The notes beneath the pieces were generated by a model. It worked only from the letters and a program-made list of their open reading frames with translations, was not told the origin of the DNA and did no database searches. 64,000 bases of DNA from Mesodorylaimus sp. YZB2_4 (taxonomy: Eukaryota > Nematoda > Enoplea > Dorylaimida > Dorylaimidae): positions 424,464 through 488,463 of the forward strand of contig JASANH010001426.1 of assembly GCA_030248295.1 (NCBI GenBank). The letters are read 5' to 3'. This document shows positions 11,601 through 23,964 of the stretch, piece by piece. Both the position numbers and the translations under genes were made by a program. The first letter of the stretch is position 1, and every line of letters begins with the position of its first letter.

Positions 11601-12154
11601 ATATGTCCGTTTTCCTGCACAGGGCATTCACATGATATGCTGGTTTGTCACACGGACTATCTATGCGGCACGATCAGATACGATTATGCAATCACACTGA
11701 GAAATGTAAATGCTAGTTTGACGCTTCTATCTGGAGACAAGTATCTGCATGCAATTGCAGCTATGCCCGTCGATCAAAGCAAATACCGTTGGTACTGTAT
11801 CTCGCTTTACAGTGAAACATAAATGTCTCACTCACACAATTTACTGAAGCAATAGTAGCGCGGTGGTTTATCTGTCACGCGACTTAAGTGGAAAATGATG
11901 TTGCCATTCTTCATTCCGTATCACATTTTTTAAGTGTGACATCATCTTAAAGCTTTTTATTTCCTGAGATATCATTGGGTAATGCTACCACTGATACACG
12001 TTGATATCCATGTTTTCCCACGTCACAAAAGGAATACCGAGGGGTTGAGGTAACGCGAATGGGTTACCTCGGTAATAATGGCCCAGCTGTAATGGGAATT
12101 GAATATCACTTCACACATAATTTGCTATGTTTGCGTTTAGGCCGGTCTGACATC

Positions 12155-12476
12155 TGCACCCGTACCACAAAAAGCAGATAGAGGTAGGGGGTACCAAAAG
12201 ATACGACCACCATTGTGATAGGTAGAGGTAGAGATAGGCCTGCCACTACCACTAAATGCGGATAGGGACCTGTGCAGCCTTCGCAACTACCCTGCTCAGG
12301 AGAAGGGTAGCCAAAGGATAGGGGTAGACTCCAATTTCTACTGATAGGCTCTCTCCACCTACTTTTTCTGTGGACCTGGTGAGGGTGAGGGTAGCCCTGT
12401 CTCTACCTCCAGCCAGGCCTATCTTCACCAAAGATCCCCCCTCCACCTTCACCCTTACCTGCTTTCTGTGGTGCGC
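12155..12476. mobile_element. Foldback/MITE-like element
   Basis: The left end (ACCACAAAAAGCAGATAGAG) matches the reverse complement of the right end (ACCACAGAAAGCAGGTAAGG). Inner segments are also inverted copies (GATAGGCCTG near 12234 against CAGGCCTATC near 12414). The content is unusually rich in GATAGG/CTACC words. No ORF of note is present, which suits a non-autonomous foldback element. Confidence 0.5.
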
Positions 12477-12681
12477 TGGTGATTAGTCGTAAGAAGCCGT
12501 TTCTTTGGTTTACGTGTTCTTGGTTGTTGAACTACTTGCATGCTGGTGCCCATGTCAGTCTTATGCCTGGGCGTGTATTGGCATGAGTAAAATGGTAAGA
12601 CGAATTGTCAGCTGTCGAGTATTGACACCGCTAACAAAATGCTGGCGTTCATCAAATGCAGGTGCAGTCTTCATATACGAC

Positions 12682-12687
12682 TTTATT
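12682..12687 (-). terminator. Possible poly(A) signal of the globin gene
   Basis: AATAAA on the minus strand lies about 97 nt beyond the globin stop codon, a normal distance for a cleavage signal. Confidence 0.4.
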
Positions 12688-12783
12688 AAATCTGATAGAG
12701 CGGGGACTACAATATCATATTATGTTCTATATTAATCCTGGTATATGTGATATCAAAGTTGCAAGCATGTTTGCCTGCCACAT

Positions 12784-13773
12784 TTATTTTCCACTGTTTC
12801 TTCTACCGACGCCGCCATATTGCTCATACAGACTATTTTCGCGACTGATCTGACTCTTGGGCTGTTCATCCGACTGCGCGTTCGGCAGATCGTCCACCAA
12901 CGATGCCCGACTGACGTAAATCATAACCACTATTAATGCAGTCAAAGCGACCAGACCAAAAATAAGAACTCCCGCATTTCTCAATGATTTTTTCGCAAAT
13001 TTATTACAAATCTTGTGTTTGGCTTCGGCCATCTCGGCATCATAGCCTTGACGAATCGTCGATACCACATAGGACATGAAATTAGTCCAGGCGCGGAGTA
13101 ATTTATGACGTTCCTCGAAATCTAATTTTTCTACAATTTGTGCTGATTGGCGACGGTTTTTCTGTGCTGGAATTAATTTTGATGATAATAATTCATTTTG
13201 TACATGATATGAATTCGATGAAAATCTATACATGTCTACAACTGACGATGCCACAGCATCTTTGAATGAATCCCAATAATCTGATCGTTTGGAAAAATAC
13301 TTAGAGCCGCCTAGAATTTTGGCATGTTTCGCACCCAAGCCAAGTAAAATAGGGTCAATTTTTTCTTGAAATTTAGCATTGCAACCTACTTCGACAATAA
13401 CTGAGTCCAAAATCGATGTAAATATGCCGATATGATGTTGAAATCGTGTATCTCGATCTAAATCACTAAAATTATTATTCGTTGAATCTTCGTCGACGTT
13501 TGCTGGAATTTCCAATGGGGTGAATTTGAAAATATCATCCCTTAATTCGGGACGTCGACGAAATAATTTTAAAAAAGCGAATCGACCAACATCGTGTCGA
13601 CGAACGCTGGTCCAACTTCGTACGACCAGCTGACGATCCTCGGGTTGAAGAAATGTTGCAGCACAATTCACAGTCCCATCCGCTTGGTACTTGGATCGAT
13701 GGGTCATTTCGTAAACTGCGTTTGATGCCGCTTGGAACAAAAGAGGTTCCTCAACTGCTCGTTGAGACGACAT
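12784..13773 (-). CDS. Intronless globin with C-terminal transmembrane segment
   Basis: The 329-residue uninterrupted frame encodes a globin fold. Helix A starts near LQPEDRQLVVRSW (residues 42-54), and the B/C region ends in a CD-corner phenylalanine (DIFKF, 80-84). The distal E7 histidine is in RFQHHIG (113/114) and the proximal F8 histidine in LGLGAKHAKIL (His150). A loop of some 20 polar residues expands the CD/D region. After the globin core, an amphipathic stretch leads to one strongly hydrophobic segment (about 267-288, AGVLIFGLVALTALIVVMIY) and a 41-residue polar tail. I prefer the ATG at 13773 to the one at 13836, because the extra 21 codons fall in a repeat that recurs upstream. Haem and O2/NO/redox chemistry at a membrane is a family-based inference. 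Animal globins usually have introns, so an intronless copy may be a retrogene. Signature residues are intact. Confidence 0.85.
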   Translation of the reverse strand: MSSQRAVEEPLLFQAASNAVYEMTHRSKYQADGTVNCAATFLQPEDRQLVVRSWTSVRRHDVGRFAFLKLFRRRPELRDDIFKFTPLEIPANVDEDSTNNNFSDLDRDTRFQHHIGIFTSILDSVIVEVGCNAKFQEKIDPILLGLGAKHAKILGGSKYFSKRSDYWDSFKDAVASSVVDMYRFSSNSYHVQNELLSSKLIPAQKNRRQSAQIVEKLDFEERHKLLRAWTNFMSYVVSTIRQGYDAEMAEAKHKICNKFAKKSLRNAGVLIFGLVALTALIVVMIYVSRASLVDDLPNAQSDEQPKSQISRENSLYEQYGGVGRRNSGK

Positions 13774-13794
13774 GGCTACTTTGGGTGATTTATC

Positions 13795-14125
13795 TGCAAT
13801 GAGAGTGATTATGGCCCGAAAAATAATAGATGACACAGGTCAGGTCAGCGCGCTTAGAGTGAGCGAAAATGCGCTCAGAAAAACAGAATGCATTTTCGCT
13901 CACTTTTTCCTACAGCACAGTAAGATACAGAAATTCTGGCTACTCTGGCTATTGCAGTGAGTTCGTGACGATGCCTGATATCAGCTTGATATTTGCAATG
14001 AGTGTGATATGGGCACACAAAATGATAGGCGATTCAGAACTGCGCGGCTCGAGTGAGCAACAATACGCTCAGAAAAACCCGCAGATCACCAGGATACAGA
14101 AATTCTGGCTACTCTGGCTATTCTA
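13795..14125. repeat. Diverged tandem duplication upstream of the globin gene
   Basis: Two units (about 13795-13953 and 13985-14125) share GCAATGAG.GTGAT.., GTGAGC..AA..CGCTCAGAAAAAC and a near-identical end, ATACAGAAATTCTGGCTACT followed by CTGGCTATT. The first unit overlaps the 5' edge of the long globin reading frame. Confidence 0.6.
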
Positions 14126-14960
14126 GCTACAAAAGCTACTCTAATTTTCAATGCGCCCCCGACCAGCAAGAATCACTGCGCATTTGTAGATACTTATGTT
14201 TGTATCTGTTGTACAAAGTAGTAACGGGGGCTGCAATACAGTAATTCTTGTTTCTATTCTATGCTTTTCTAAAAATATATGGTGGACACAATAGTAAATA
14301 ATGCTTTCGTGAATTAATTCTGATTTTCATATGTACCGATCAAGTATATGACTGAATTGAAATGAGTTCTGTAAAAATGTCACGGCTCGCGGAGATATAT
14401 TCTTTAGTTGAGGACTATGTACCCTATCTCTAACGTGCATTATAATTATAATATATATATGTAGTACTAGTCTAATAGTAGCGATCGCTCCCACAAGGTG
14501 ACGCTCCTCCTTGGGAACGCTGAATCAAGCCAAGCTGACAGAAGGTACATTCTTTTCATGGTTCAGGTAGAATAGAATATTTCCATTTCGAAAATGTAAT
14601 CTACAATATAAGAACCAAGAAGCTGACGTTCTGAGGCCCGAAAATTCCACATCTGTTATCTGGACTCGCAATTAGAAAATAAGAAGAAACGACTTAAAAC
14701 TTTAGGGATGGCAATTTAAATCGCCGATGTCTTCCACCTAGCCTAGGCCTAAAACGGGACCCGAGAGCCACAGACAAGCTGGGAAGATCAGGAACAAACA
14801 AGTACCGTTATCACACCTTATAATAAGAATGTGCCAGAAAAGATAAAAAACTGTGAAAATTACGGTTTTTATGAACAGAAAAGATTCAAAAAATGAAGGA
14901 ACTGTGAAAAACATTGGAATTGTGTTCCCATTTTAAGTGTTGAAATAAATAAGTGATACC

Positions 14961-15130
14961 GGGGTCGTGGCCTAGCGGGTTAAGGGGTCTGCCTCCCACG
15001 CTAGGTGTGCACTTACAGGGGAGGGTTCGACTCCCGCCTCGGTACAAAATGATTGTCAATTATGTGTTCCTTAGCCCAAGAGTGCGCCTTATGGTGCTTG
15101 GCTACGGATAAAGTATGACATGACATGACT
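14961..15130 (+). mobile_element. tRNA-derived SINE, copy 2 (best full-length copy)
   Basis: The head is tRNA-like with a long variable arm: A box TGGCCTAGCGGG, B box GGTTCGACTCCC, end CGCCTCGGTAC. The body reads AAAATGATTGTCAATTATGT and continues through TTCCTTAGCCC and GCTTGGCTACGGATAAAGTA, and the tail is a short TGACA repeat. This copy defines the family: about 85 nt of head plus about 80 nt of unrelated body. Confidence 0.9.
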
Positions 15131-15222
15131 CAAAAAGTGGATTTTCTGTTATTTCCACATTATAAAATGTATTTCAACTTTTGATGAAGGCGTGAGTTTT
15201 TGTAGTTAGATATATAATTATT

Positions 15223-15400
15223 TTGATAATATACATATACTGTATATATATATACGTATATACATATGTATGTCAAAAATATATGCGCTCATAATATATA
15301 TGCATATATGTGTATATAGATAAATGCATGTATGCATGTATGTATAGATATATATATTTACATGTAATGCATGTGTATATATATATATATCTGGTGTCGA
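15223..15400. repeat. AT-rich TATA/TATG microsatellite
   Basis: Irregular alternating TA, TATG and CATA words run for about 180 nt. ORFs made of Y/I/C/M codons over this tract are artefacts. Confidence 0.85.
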
Positions 15401-18400
15401 GCTGTCTGTATTTATATTCATATTTATATACGTGCAGAGTTCATAGCTCAACTCTGCATCTCTTGCACCTGGGGCGGATCGGACTGGAACATAAAAAAAT
15501 ACACTCCTCCGACTGGAATTCGAATTTTTTCGAAACTTTGCAACAAGTGTGCTCATTCATATCCGCGTTTCATCGAATCATCAAATATACAAAATAAGGC
15601 GCAGTCGAACACTTGCTCTTGGGTGCAAGAGAATAGAGATCAGCATAGAGAATCTTCAATGTCAAAAACGTCCTGTCATACTTTATCCGCACGCACGATA
15701 AATATTATTTAAGGCATATTTATTTACTCCTTGCCACTCATAACTGAATTAGACAGGGAGATAAAATGTGAATAAAATCTTCAGAAATTAAAATTGACTC
15801 GGGTCATTTCAAAACATCAGTATTTTATGTTTTAATTCGTTGGTGCGGTTTTTGAAACTAGTTTTAGTAACAACTACTCAGTATTTAGCTGACAGTACGG
15901 ACAAACACGCACATATACACACATTAAAAAAATTCTGCGTGTATTTTAGCTAATATTGTTAACGCTCAGTTTTATGCCAAAAATTCCTATGACAAAAGAA
16001 ATGTATTTCTTACCACCAGAGTTAAATGGATGCAGTCTTACATATTATTCTCGCCAAGTACTGTATTCCTCTAGCAGCAGCCATTTTGTGATTCCGCCTC
16101 GCCAAATCTAAAAAGGATTCCAAGCGACAAAGAAGCGTCGTCGGCTGGAGGCGAGAGATTCCTCGTGTCTCTCAGATTAAAGCCATCTTCAAGACATAAT
16201 CCGACTTACTTGTAAAAACCAAGAAAATCAAAAGTTAAATGATTTGAAGGCAAAGTCGAATACTTCCTTCAAAAAAACAGTCACCCAACATCTTGCCTTC
16301 AAGCTATCTAAGAGCAACTCAAACATCAGACCGAGCGGCAGTCTTTTTTATACTTTAAAGTAATAAGTGCTTGGAAATCGCCTTTAGCAGAGCTAATGGT
16401 TGTTTGCGCCGCCGAAAAGCCTAGCTCGTTTTGTCGAAGAACTCGCTCTTTTCTTATCAGGACACTCGGCGAGTGACCGTATTAGCTATCTCCTATTATG
16501 GGCCTTGGGAAATAGTAGGAGGGAGCTTATCGACAAAATCCATTGAGCACATTCGCCAACAATTTCTCGTTAGTCGCATCGATTTGACCTTTTTCGAGAC
16601 GCCCCTAACACCGTCTTTTCATAAGAAGGAAAAAGAGAATATAAAATTGTGAAAAGGAATAATTGATGAGTCTCGATATGAACATGATTAACCTCTTTTC
16701 AGTGGCTGTCATGAAAGATAGGAGACTTTTCATCATAACAAGTCGCATGAAAAAAAGCCTCGGACACGCCTTGCTTTTGACATTTTTCTATCAACAGTAT
16801 GCCAGGGTTAGTTTTACGACCGAACGGTCTGCCAGTCGAGAAGGCATGCATGCTACTCCCCGGTCGAAACCTATATTCAGTCAGGGGCAAGAGGTAAGAA
16901 TTGCTCGCAACGAGTGAACTCGTGCGAAAGGAAGGAAAAGAGCACATCTGAGCGCAGTTTTATGATTGATCCGTGCGAGGCTGAGCATGAGGACAATCCA
17001 TTTTCATGGGGTAGCAAAAAGTGTAATTAGAATGGGCTCATGCATCATCTTGGACGACATGAGTCCGTTGAATTCCAGTGGGAGGTCGATCCAACTTGTT
17101 CAATAAGTTCTTGATTAGTAAAAGGAGAAGACTGTCCTGAAGCATGTAATTCTATGAAGGCTTCTAATACTGAGAACGACGTGGGAATGACTGCCCATCT
17201 ATGCGTACTGACACAGATCACATGCCGCTTCAGTGATTTGGTGGAACTTGGAGCCGAGGGAAATGAAAAAAGGCGGGAATTCGAAATTGTGTACTTTTTT
17301 GTCAAGCAGTATCAGAATGTTCAGACGTGGCTAGAACAGGCCGTCCCACGCAACGTGAAGGCCCATGGATGAAAGCAGTAAATCTCACTTGCTGCAAGCT
17401 TGAAAAAAGGCATGATTGTGAAAACCAAGAAAAAAAATCAAGTTAGAAACTTTTGTCTCAAAAATTTTTTAAACCCATTCATGTGTTCTTAATGTGGTCT
17501 TAGAATGCGATCTAAAATTTTTTCTTCACAGGGAAGGAGGCCTGAGATGAAAGATTGCTAAAAAAAGTTATATTTTGATTTTGCATGGTCGCGTTTGAGT
17601 ATACAAAGTTACGCAGAGTCTCAATTAGCTGCAGATTTCAGCTGAAAATTTTGTTATCACAACGCGAATTTTTCAAAACAGTCCATAACGTGTAGATTAA
17701 AAAAACATTCTGACTCATGGATATGCCATGAACAATGCATGCTATGCTATGATTCCTTAAAAAAAATGCTATGAACTACGAGCCCATGGTTTCAGAACAG
17801 CTTCTACACGAAAATATAGAATAGGGGTTTTCTGGTGGTTTCAGCATAGAAATTGATGATTTTTTCATTCACCCAGAATTGATTGACTCAAAATTGATGT
17901 TTCAGGGTCACCTTCTCGAAAGTGATCAATTATATTTGCTGTTTCATCCGCAGCATGTAATAAACACGCCGACTCCTACCTGCTGATCCCACTTGGCGAA
18001 GTGCTGCGTCAAAATGAAGCTAGTGACAAAAATCGGGCATAAATACTGACGTCAGGCAGTCCTGCAGGCTCTCGGATTGACCAGCTGTATCTGAATGAGT
18101 TTAGGGAGCACTCTAGTGTACCTGCGCGTCGGAAGATTACGCGGACGTCAACATTCCTGCAGCGCCTTTTACCTTTCTCGGCCCCTCAACATCCCTAACC
18201 CTGGAAAAAGCTTCTGGCGAATTGCTTGTCCTACTGTTTTATCGGGAACAGTATACCTGCCTGATGTTTTGCATGCCGTCATGTTCAATCGCATCGGTCA
18301 TAACCGACTTCCCCCAGGTCCCCTTAGGACCCAACAGGTTATCCAGACAGCGTATAGATGCACATTTGAGTTGCAGATGCCAAACTCTTTTGTTGGCGCA

Positions 18401-19339
18401 ATTGAATCACCGGCTGCAAACAAACCGGACAGCCGGCTGGTATGACTGCATGTTCCAGCAGAAAATGTCACCCAATCCAGAAAAAGTAGGGATTTAAAGT
18501 TAAAATGCTCACAGCTAAGAGCATTTTGAACCATTTTTAGGGATTCTCTTAATCACAAGGTCAAATACTTGTAAGCAGGGCCCACACATTCAGTAAGCTA
18601 TTGAAAGTCCTCAGACCAGCATCAGTAAACCATCGACCTCAGAATTGCTAAGCTCCCATGGGTCCTAAGCTACAAAACAAACTTTAACTAGGTCTAAACC
18701 GCGAGGTCTTAACCAAAGACCCTGAGGGCGTATTCGACGAGGGTCACAGATGAGGGGGCGAGGTCTTCGAGTAAACATGCTAAGCTAAGCTAATCGAGCT
18801 GATTCAAGTCGCAGGGTCAATAATCGAATATGCTTATTGTGAGTAAAACTTGTCCTGGAATAAATGAATTCTGTTCTCTCACGGCCGAGTAGCATGCGGA
18901 TATAGTACGACAGAATTTTATTGGCTGCGAAGATTAGTCCAAAACACACGCTTGAAGAAATGTTCGACTGTGCCTCATTCCGTACATTTGATGAGTCGAT
19001 AACACATGAATATGAATAAGCACATGTACAGTACGCTCCAAAACTTTCGAAAAAATTCAAGTTTCACGCATGCCACAAGTGGGAGGACTGGATTTTTTAT
19101 GTTCTAATCCCGTCCAACTTGCAGTTGCAAGAAATGCAGCCAAATATACGGTGGGTAAGGACAGGACAAGGCATGACAGTGCACTGGGAGGGGGGTGTAA
19201 TTGGTTTGGATATTAGTTACAAAACTAGTCAGTCTTCTCTATTGTCTCACAGGAGGTTTTTCGCAGGAAGCTCTGTTTTTCAACAATGTCGCTCTCTTCC
19301 CACCAATCAGGCAGCCCCTTCTAAGGTAGAGCCTTTACA

Positions 19340-20460
19340 ATTTCGTTCTCTGGTGTCTGCTTCTGATGTGACACATAATGTCGATACATCATTTCCATCA
19401 GGGCAGTCAGAACTACCAGTACTGCATTCTGCACCTACACACACACCTGTACAGTAGCTACATCGAATCTAGTCACCCACCTTGACGAGTCTGACGACAT
19501 GAAGACTGAAAAGAAGCACTATGAGAGTCCATTTTTCTTGCGTCACCCATGAATGAAAAAAACATCATTAAACTCCCTAAGTGAGGCCCAGCAGTCGCAA
19601 GTCCAACAAAGTACTGCGAATCCCGACTGATGCCTGTGGCTCATGCTCTTAGGCCTTTGGCTAAGAAAGCGAGTATAAGCGATGATAAAAATGACAAACG
19701 CAAGCTTAGACGATGAAAAGTAAAGCATTCGAGCGTTTATCGAGAAACCAGTACAAAAGTTGCTGCGAGTAGAAATGAGACTATAAGTATTGGTCGAAAA
19801 TTATTCGATGCTGGCGAAGATTAAGATAAAATCACTGCAACATCTTGCTACCACGTAGCAGCTGTGTATCCGCTCATGTTATTCTGAGCATTGATTCCGC
19901 GGGTGGGTACGGGAAGCACAGACAAAAAGGGGAACAAAAACGCTGTCACAATTCATTGGGCAGTCAAAAGCAGAGATATAGGAGCGGACGAGAAATCACG
20001 GAAATGTTTATAATCACTTTCATCGATATTTGAAAATTCAACCTAAATTTAAGAGGTATCGAAGAAGTAGTGGATCGAGCAAGGTTATCGAAGAAATTTG
20101 GTGAGACTTGGCAGGGTTCGTGTATGTATTGGCCAGGTGTTGTAAGCTTGGAAATGCACTGCTTACATTTATCGACCCAAGTTGATTATACCCAAAGCGA
20201 TCTGATGGTTACATAAATGTGCAGTGCCTCAATCTGATATTCATCCAGGTAATCCGAGTGACTTGCCTTATCCTGATTAGCAACTTACAGTATGTCTGGA
20301 CGGTACATGCCCACAAATGCTAATTGAAGGCTTCTATTTTCCGTTCTGAATCTACTTTTGATGCGACACACTTTCGATACATCATTCCCAGCTCGAAAAA
20401 TAAGCATTGTGTATTATATGCTGCACCCACATTTATTTACAGCATACCGAATCCAGTGAT
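19340..20460. repeat. Pair of diverged direct repeats, about 135 nt each
   Basis: Blocks at about 19340-19475 and 20325-20460 share GTTCT.....TCTGATGYGACACA, GTCGATACATCATT-type words, a GCACCYACA..T.TACAG segment and CGAATC.AGT.A at the end. They look like two old copies of one dispersed sequence. No coding frame is conserved between them. Confidence 0.4.
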
Positions 20461-23400
20461 GAAACTTCATGAATTTCAAGGATTGCATGGAAATATCAGG
20501 TGCAGTATATTATTTACGCAGTGACCTTTTCACTTGCTCTCTTCGCAGCATTAGTTATTCTCCTTTTTTCAGATCGATTTTCAGAAGAAAATTACGCATC
20601 GATCCGAAATTTTCTTCTGATTTACTTCATAGGTGGGTGGGTCCTGCAATCACACTTACAACTCATGTCATAGCTCAATCAGATATGTAACGTAAATGTG
20701 CGAAGTTTCTGTTTTATGCATCGTCAAAAAAGGGAGTTGAAGCCGAGATTTATCTCGTAGAAACTTACGCTCTGAGCATTAAATCAAAAAGTCTTAAACT
20801 AGTCGGTCCATGCTTGGCCTTATTTGCCACTCATAGAGTCTCTCCCACGCAATCTGACCAATTCTTGCGCAGTCACCGACAGCAGTTGCACTAAATCGAC
20901 AAAGATGGAGATGGGCGCAAGTTTTCTTTCGCCCCTTTCTTACAGGCATGTGCCGACATTCCCTTATTCTGCATTTCTTCAATATTCGCGAATTATTCAG
21001 TGCAGTTTCAGAAAGCAGCCTTCCAGCATTTTTGTGAAGCACTTTCCGCTGTTTTCTTTTTTTCTTTTTCACTTCGTTTTTGCTTGTCCTAGCACAGCTT
21101 GTTTTCCGCTACGTTCCCTTTCCATTAGATTATTTGTCAGACGTCTGGGAGAAAACAGAAGCTTGTAAGAAAACATGTCGAAGGTGGCTAAATAACTTGT
21201 CCTCGTTTCCTAGCATGGCGAGCTACACGTAGCTTAGTCGATCGGACGCCCTCCCCGTGCGCCCATCGAGTCTTGAGTGGCTGGTCGGTTTGCATGATGA
21301 CGAGTCGAACGAGGCAAAGAAAGACCGACCGGAATGGACGAGGTGATAACAGCAGTCGACTGGTTCCACATTCGTGCGGCTCTCCCAGCTTGCCAGGCCA
21401 TATATGGAAAAGGATGCGACTAGAACGACCCGCCCGCAGAGCCCTTGTTACACAACCGTCGATGACGGCCCCCTCGAGCTCGTCTCTTGTACAAGTAGGC
21501 GTAATGCGCGCGGCTTATAGGCCCCGCTGGATTGCTGGTCTCGCTATAGTTCAGCCGCTTAGGTCCTTAGCTGTACTTGGACTAGGCTGTTAGCTCGACG
21601 CGCCTTTTAGCTGTCGTTGTCAAATAGTAGTTTATAATTTTTATGTCCTTTTGGGGAAAAATAGAATTTCTATGTAATACGACTACGCCGATGCGCCTAC
21701 GCTCAGGCTTACTGAGGCGTGACACTTTTATTACTAACCGATTATCTCGGTTTTTATTGCCAGGCATATACGAGACGTTTGTAAACGATCGAATTTCACT
21801 CGATATCTTCTGTACTTACTGGTCTTTACGCGTGGGATGCGAGGAGTAAAGTGAGGTGAGTGAGTGCAACACTTTGGCTATTCCCATCTGAAACTCGTTT
21901 TTACCCCAAGTGTAAGAATGTTGCTCGTTTTGTCTGATGATGGCAAAACAAAGCTTAAACGGCATTGTTTTTGGCATTATTGCAGGAGATGAGTAAAATA
22001 TAGTTTCATTCCGGACTTCAGCGGGGTCTCTGCTTTGTTTGAATTTTCCGTTCCCCTTGGTTCTATCACGTTATCAAAACCAATATTCGTGCAGGCAGGA
22101 CAGGACGAACGAAAGATGACAAGTGTAGACAAAATATTGGAGACAAGGCAGCTCGACTGTTGGCCTCGTATCAACCATTTCTAACGTAGATGGAAATTGA
22201 TTTTCCCTGTTAGTAAGCCTTTGAGTTCCATAAATGTATTTTGTCCGCGCGTGCGAAAAGGGATGGGATGGATTAAAATTAAAAATAGAGTAGATTGCTA
22301 TCGAGATTGCTAATGAAATGCTGTCTCTCGATTTTGTCGTTCCGATAGCATGGAGGGCAACAAATGGATTCAGGGAAAAATTTGAAAAAACGCTGCTGAA
22401 GGCCTAAAGTTTGTGAGCCCGTCCAGTAATTTCATTTCCTTTTATCTCATTCCTACGATTTTTCATGGAAAGATTGTCCTTTGAGAAATTATTACACTTG
22501 TTATTGTTTAGAAAAATTTGTGTATCTGTAGCAAAAGTTTCTGTTCTGTCGTGACTACGTTTTTAATTTTTTGGCGGAAATTTAAAACGATTTTCAACAA
22601 TGAATCACTCAATTTATAAAAAGTGACGAAAATAATAAAGCAAGTCTTAGCTTTCTTTAAAACGCGAGGTAAAATTTAACTTTGTGATCTCGTAGTCCCT
22701 CCTTATCTGCCCACGTCATCCAAGCTAGCGACGGTCGTTAGCCAAGTCGATCTAATTACCCTAATTATTTCTCTCTACTCTCGCTGCTCCGAGGCTGGTC
22801 ATTTCTCGTTTCATCATTGACATTTCCTCAGGAAATGTGCTTGGACAATTTTCACTGACTTTCTTCTCCTGATCTTTCTATTTTCTTCTTTCTAGCATCT
22901 GTTTGAGGCAATCTTTTGTTCTCTTGTGTTCTATTTTCTGCAGTCCGATATAAAGTAGAGAATAGCGACGACGAAGAATAATAACAGGATAGGATCCTAT
23001 CTGGGCATAAGCTATGCTAGTATGAAGGGGATGTGCTTAGAAATGTTTTCCTATTTATTCAGGCGCTGCATTTGGCTATCCTAGACTAGGTGTGTAGAAA
23101 AGATGGTTTGCTCTGGTATTCGTTGCCTTTTAATGGAAGATTTTTATATGACAGACATTCTATACGAGGAATCGTCGGGGATTGACGAGTCCTATACCAA
23201 ACGACTTGCTCAGCCAGTCGGGCGTGTACGCCTCGGGTGCTCGCATTGCATCAATGAATGGATTGAGATACGGCTATACTCCCTTTTTTATTTGAAAAAC
23301 GGATGCTATATTCCGGTTTTTCATTTGGCTTGAAATACTTGTCAAGTGTCTCGAGTTACACGCGATCTTGTCATGCCAAAAAATCATTATCATTTTGAGT

Positions 23401-23964
23401 TTTCTATCTTCTAATTAAAATGTGAAGGCTCACACATTGTAGTTAGCAGAGACAAATAAGAGTGAAACACACATTTTTAGCTTATTTTCGAATAGCTTGT
23501 CGAGCTTCACGAGATTTTTCACGACCCTCGCAAAATACTAAAACTTTAATTACAATTTTTTGTTGCAGTGTACTGTCGAAATTCAAATACACAAGAAGTT
23601 TTGCCCACCCAAATTGATATAACTGATTTGAATTGCAGAGTCTGCAAATCTTCTAATGTTTGCTCTTATGCATGTCCTCTTATCTGTACGTTTTGCAAAC
23701 CTCAGAAGCCACAGTTTTGACTTTTTCGCCATCATGATTGTCACTGCCATAAGATCATTCCGCTTCACCATCTAGCGGAAATGGGTTTTACTTACAGTAT
23801 GGCTCATTTGGCACAGTAAAACAAACCCCCCAAGCATGGCATACCTACTTCATGTTTCTTTTTGTGAGTGAAAATTAAAATTAAAAAAAATTTTAATTTT
23901 TTAGGGCCCGGATTTCATACAATTTGGTAAATATTTGGAGCTTGTTATATAAAATTTTCACGCA

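Larger units (their letters stand above)
6350..12783. other. Intergenic, repeat-rich
   Basis: I see no host gene in this stretch. It holds a long inverted repeat (6905-7755), a tRNA-like segment (8116-8190), a SINE copy (8551-8680), a GIY-YIG-type retroelement remnant (about 10900-11220), a short GC hairpin (11565-11600) and a foldback element (12155-12476). An open stretch at about 9344-9550 (+) follows a possible acceptor (TGTTGCAG) but matches nothing I know, so it is not called. Confidence 0.5.
14126..23964. other. Long intergenic region, no gene recognised
   Basis: About 9.8 kb without a convincing exon on either strand. It contains a full SINE (14961-15130), an AT microsatellite (15223-15400) and a pair of related blocks near 19340 and 20330. 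The rest is anonymous sequence with chance-length ORFs. Enhancers or noncoding RNAs cannot be judged from sequence alone. Confidence 0.5.

Noticed and set aside
14961..15045. Genuine tRNA gene with long variable arm
   Set aside because: The same head is attached to the same unrelated body and TGACA tail in seven places, which defines a SINE, not a tRNA gene.
15218..15712. Tyr/Ile/Cys-rich ORFs over AT microsatellites (also near 25.2-25.5, 45.5-45.8 and 63.5-63.8 kb)
   Set aside because: They are translations of TATA/TATG/CATA tracts, not genes.
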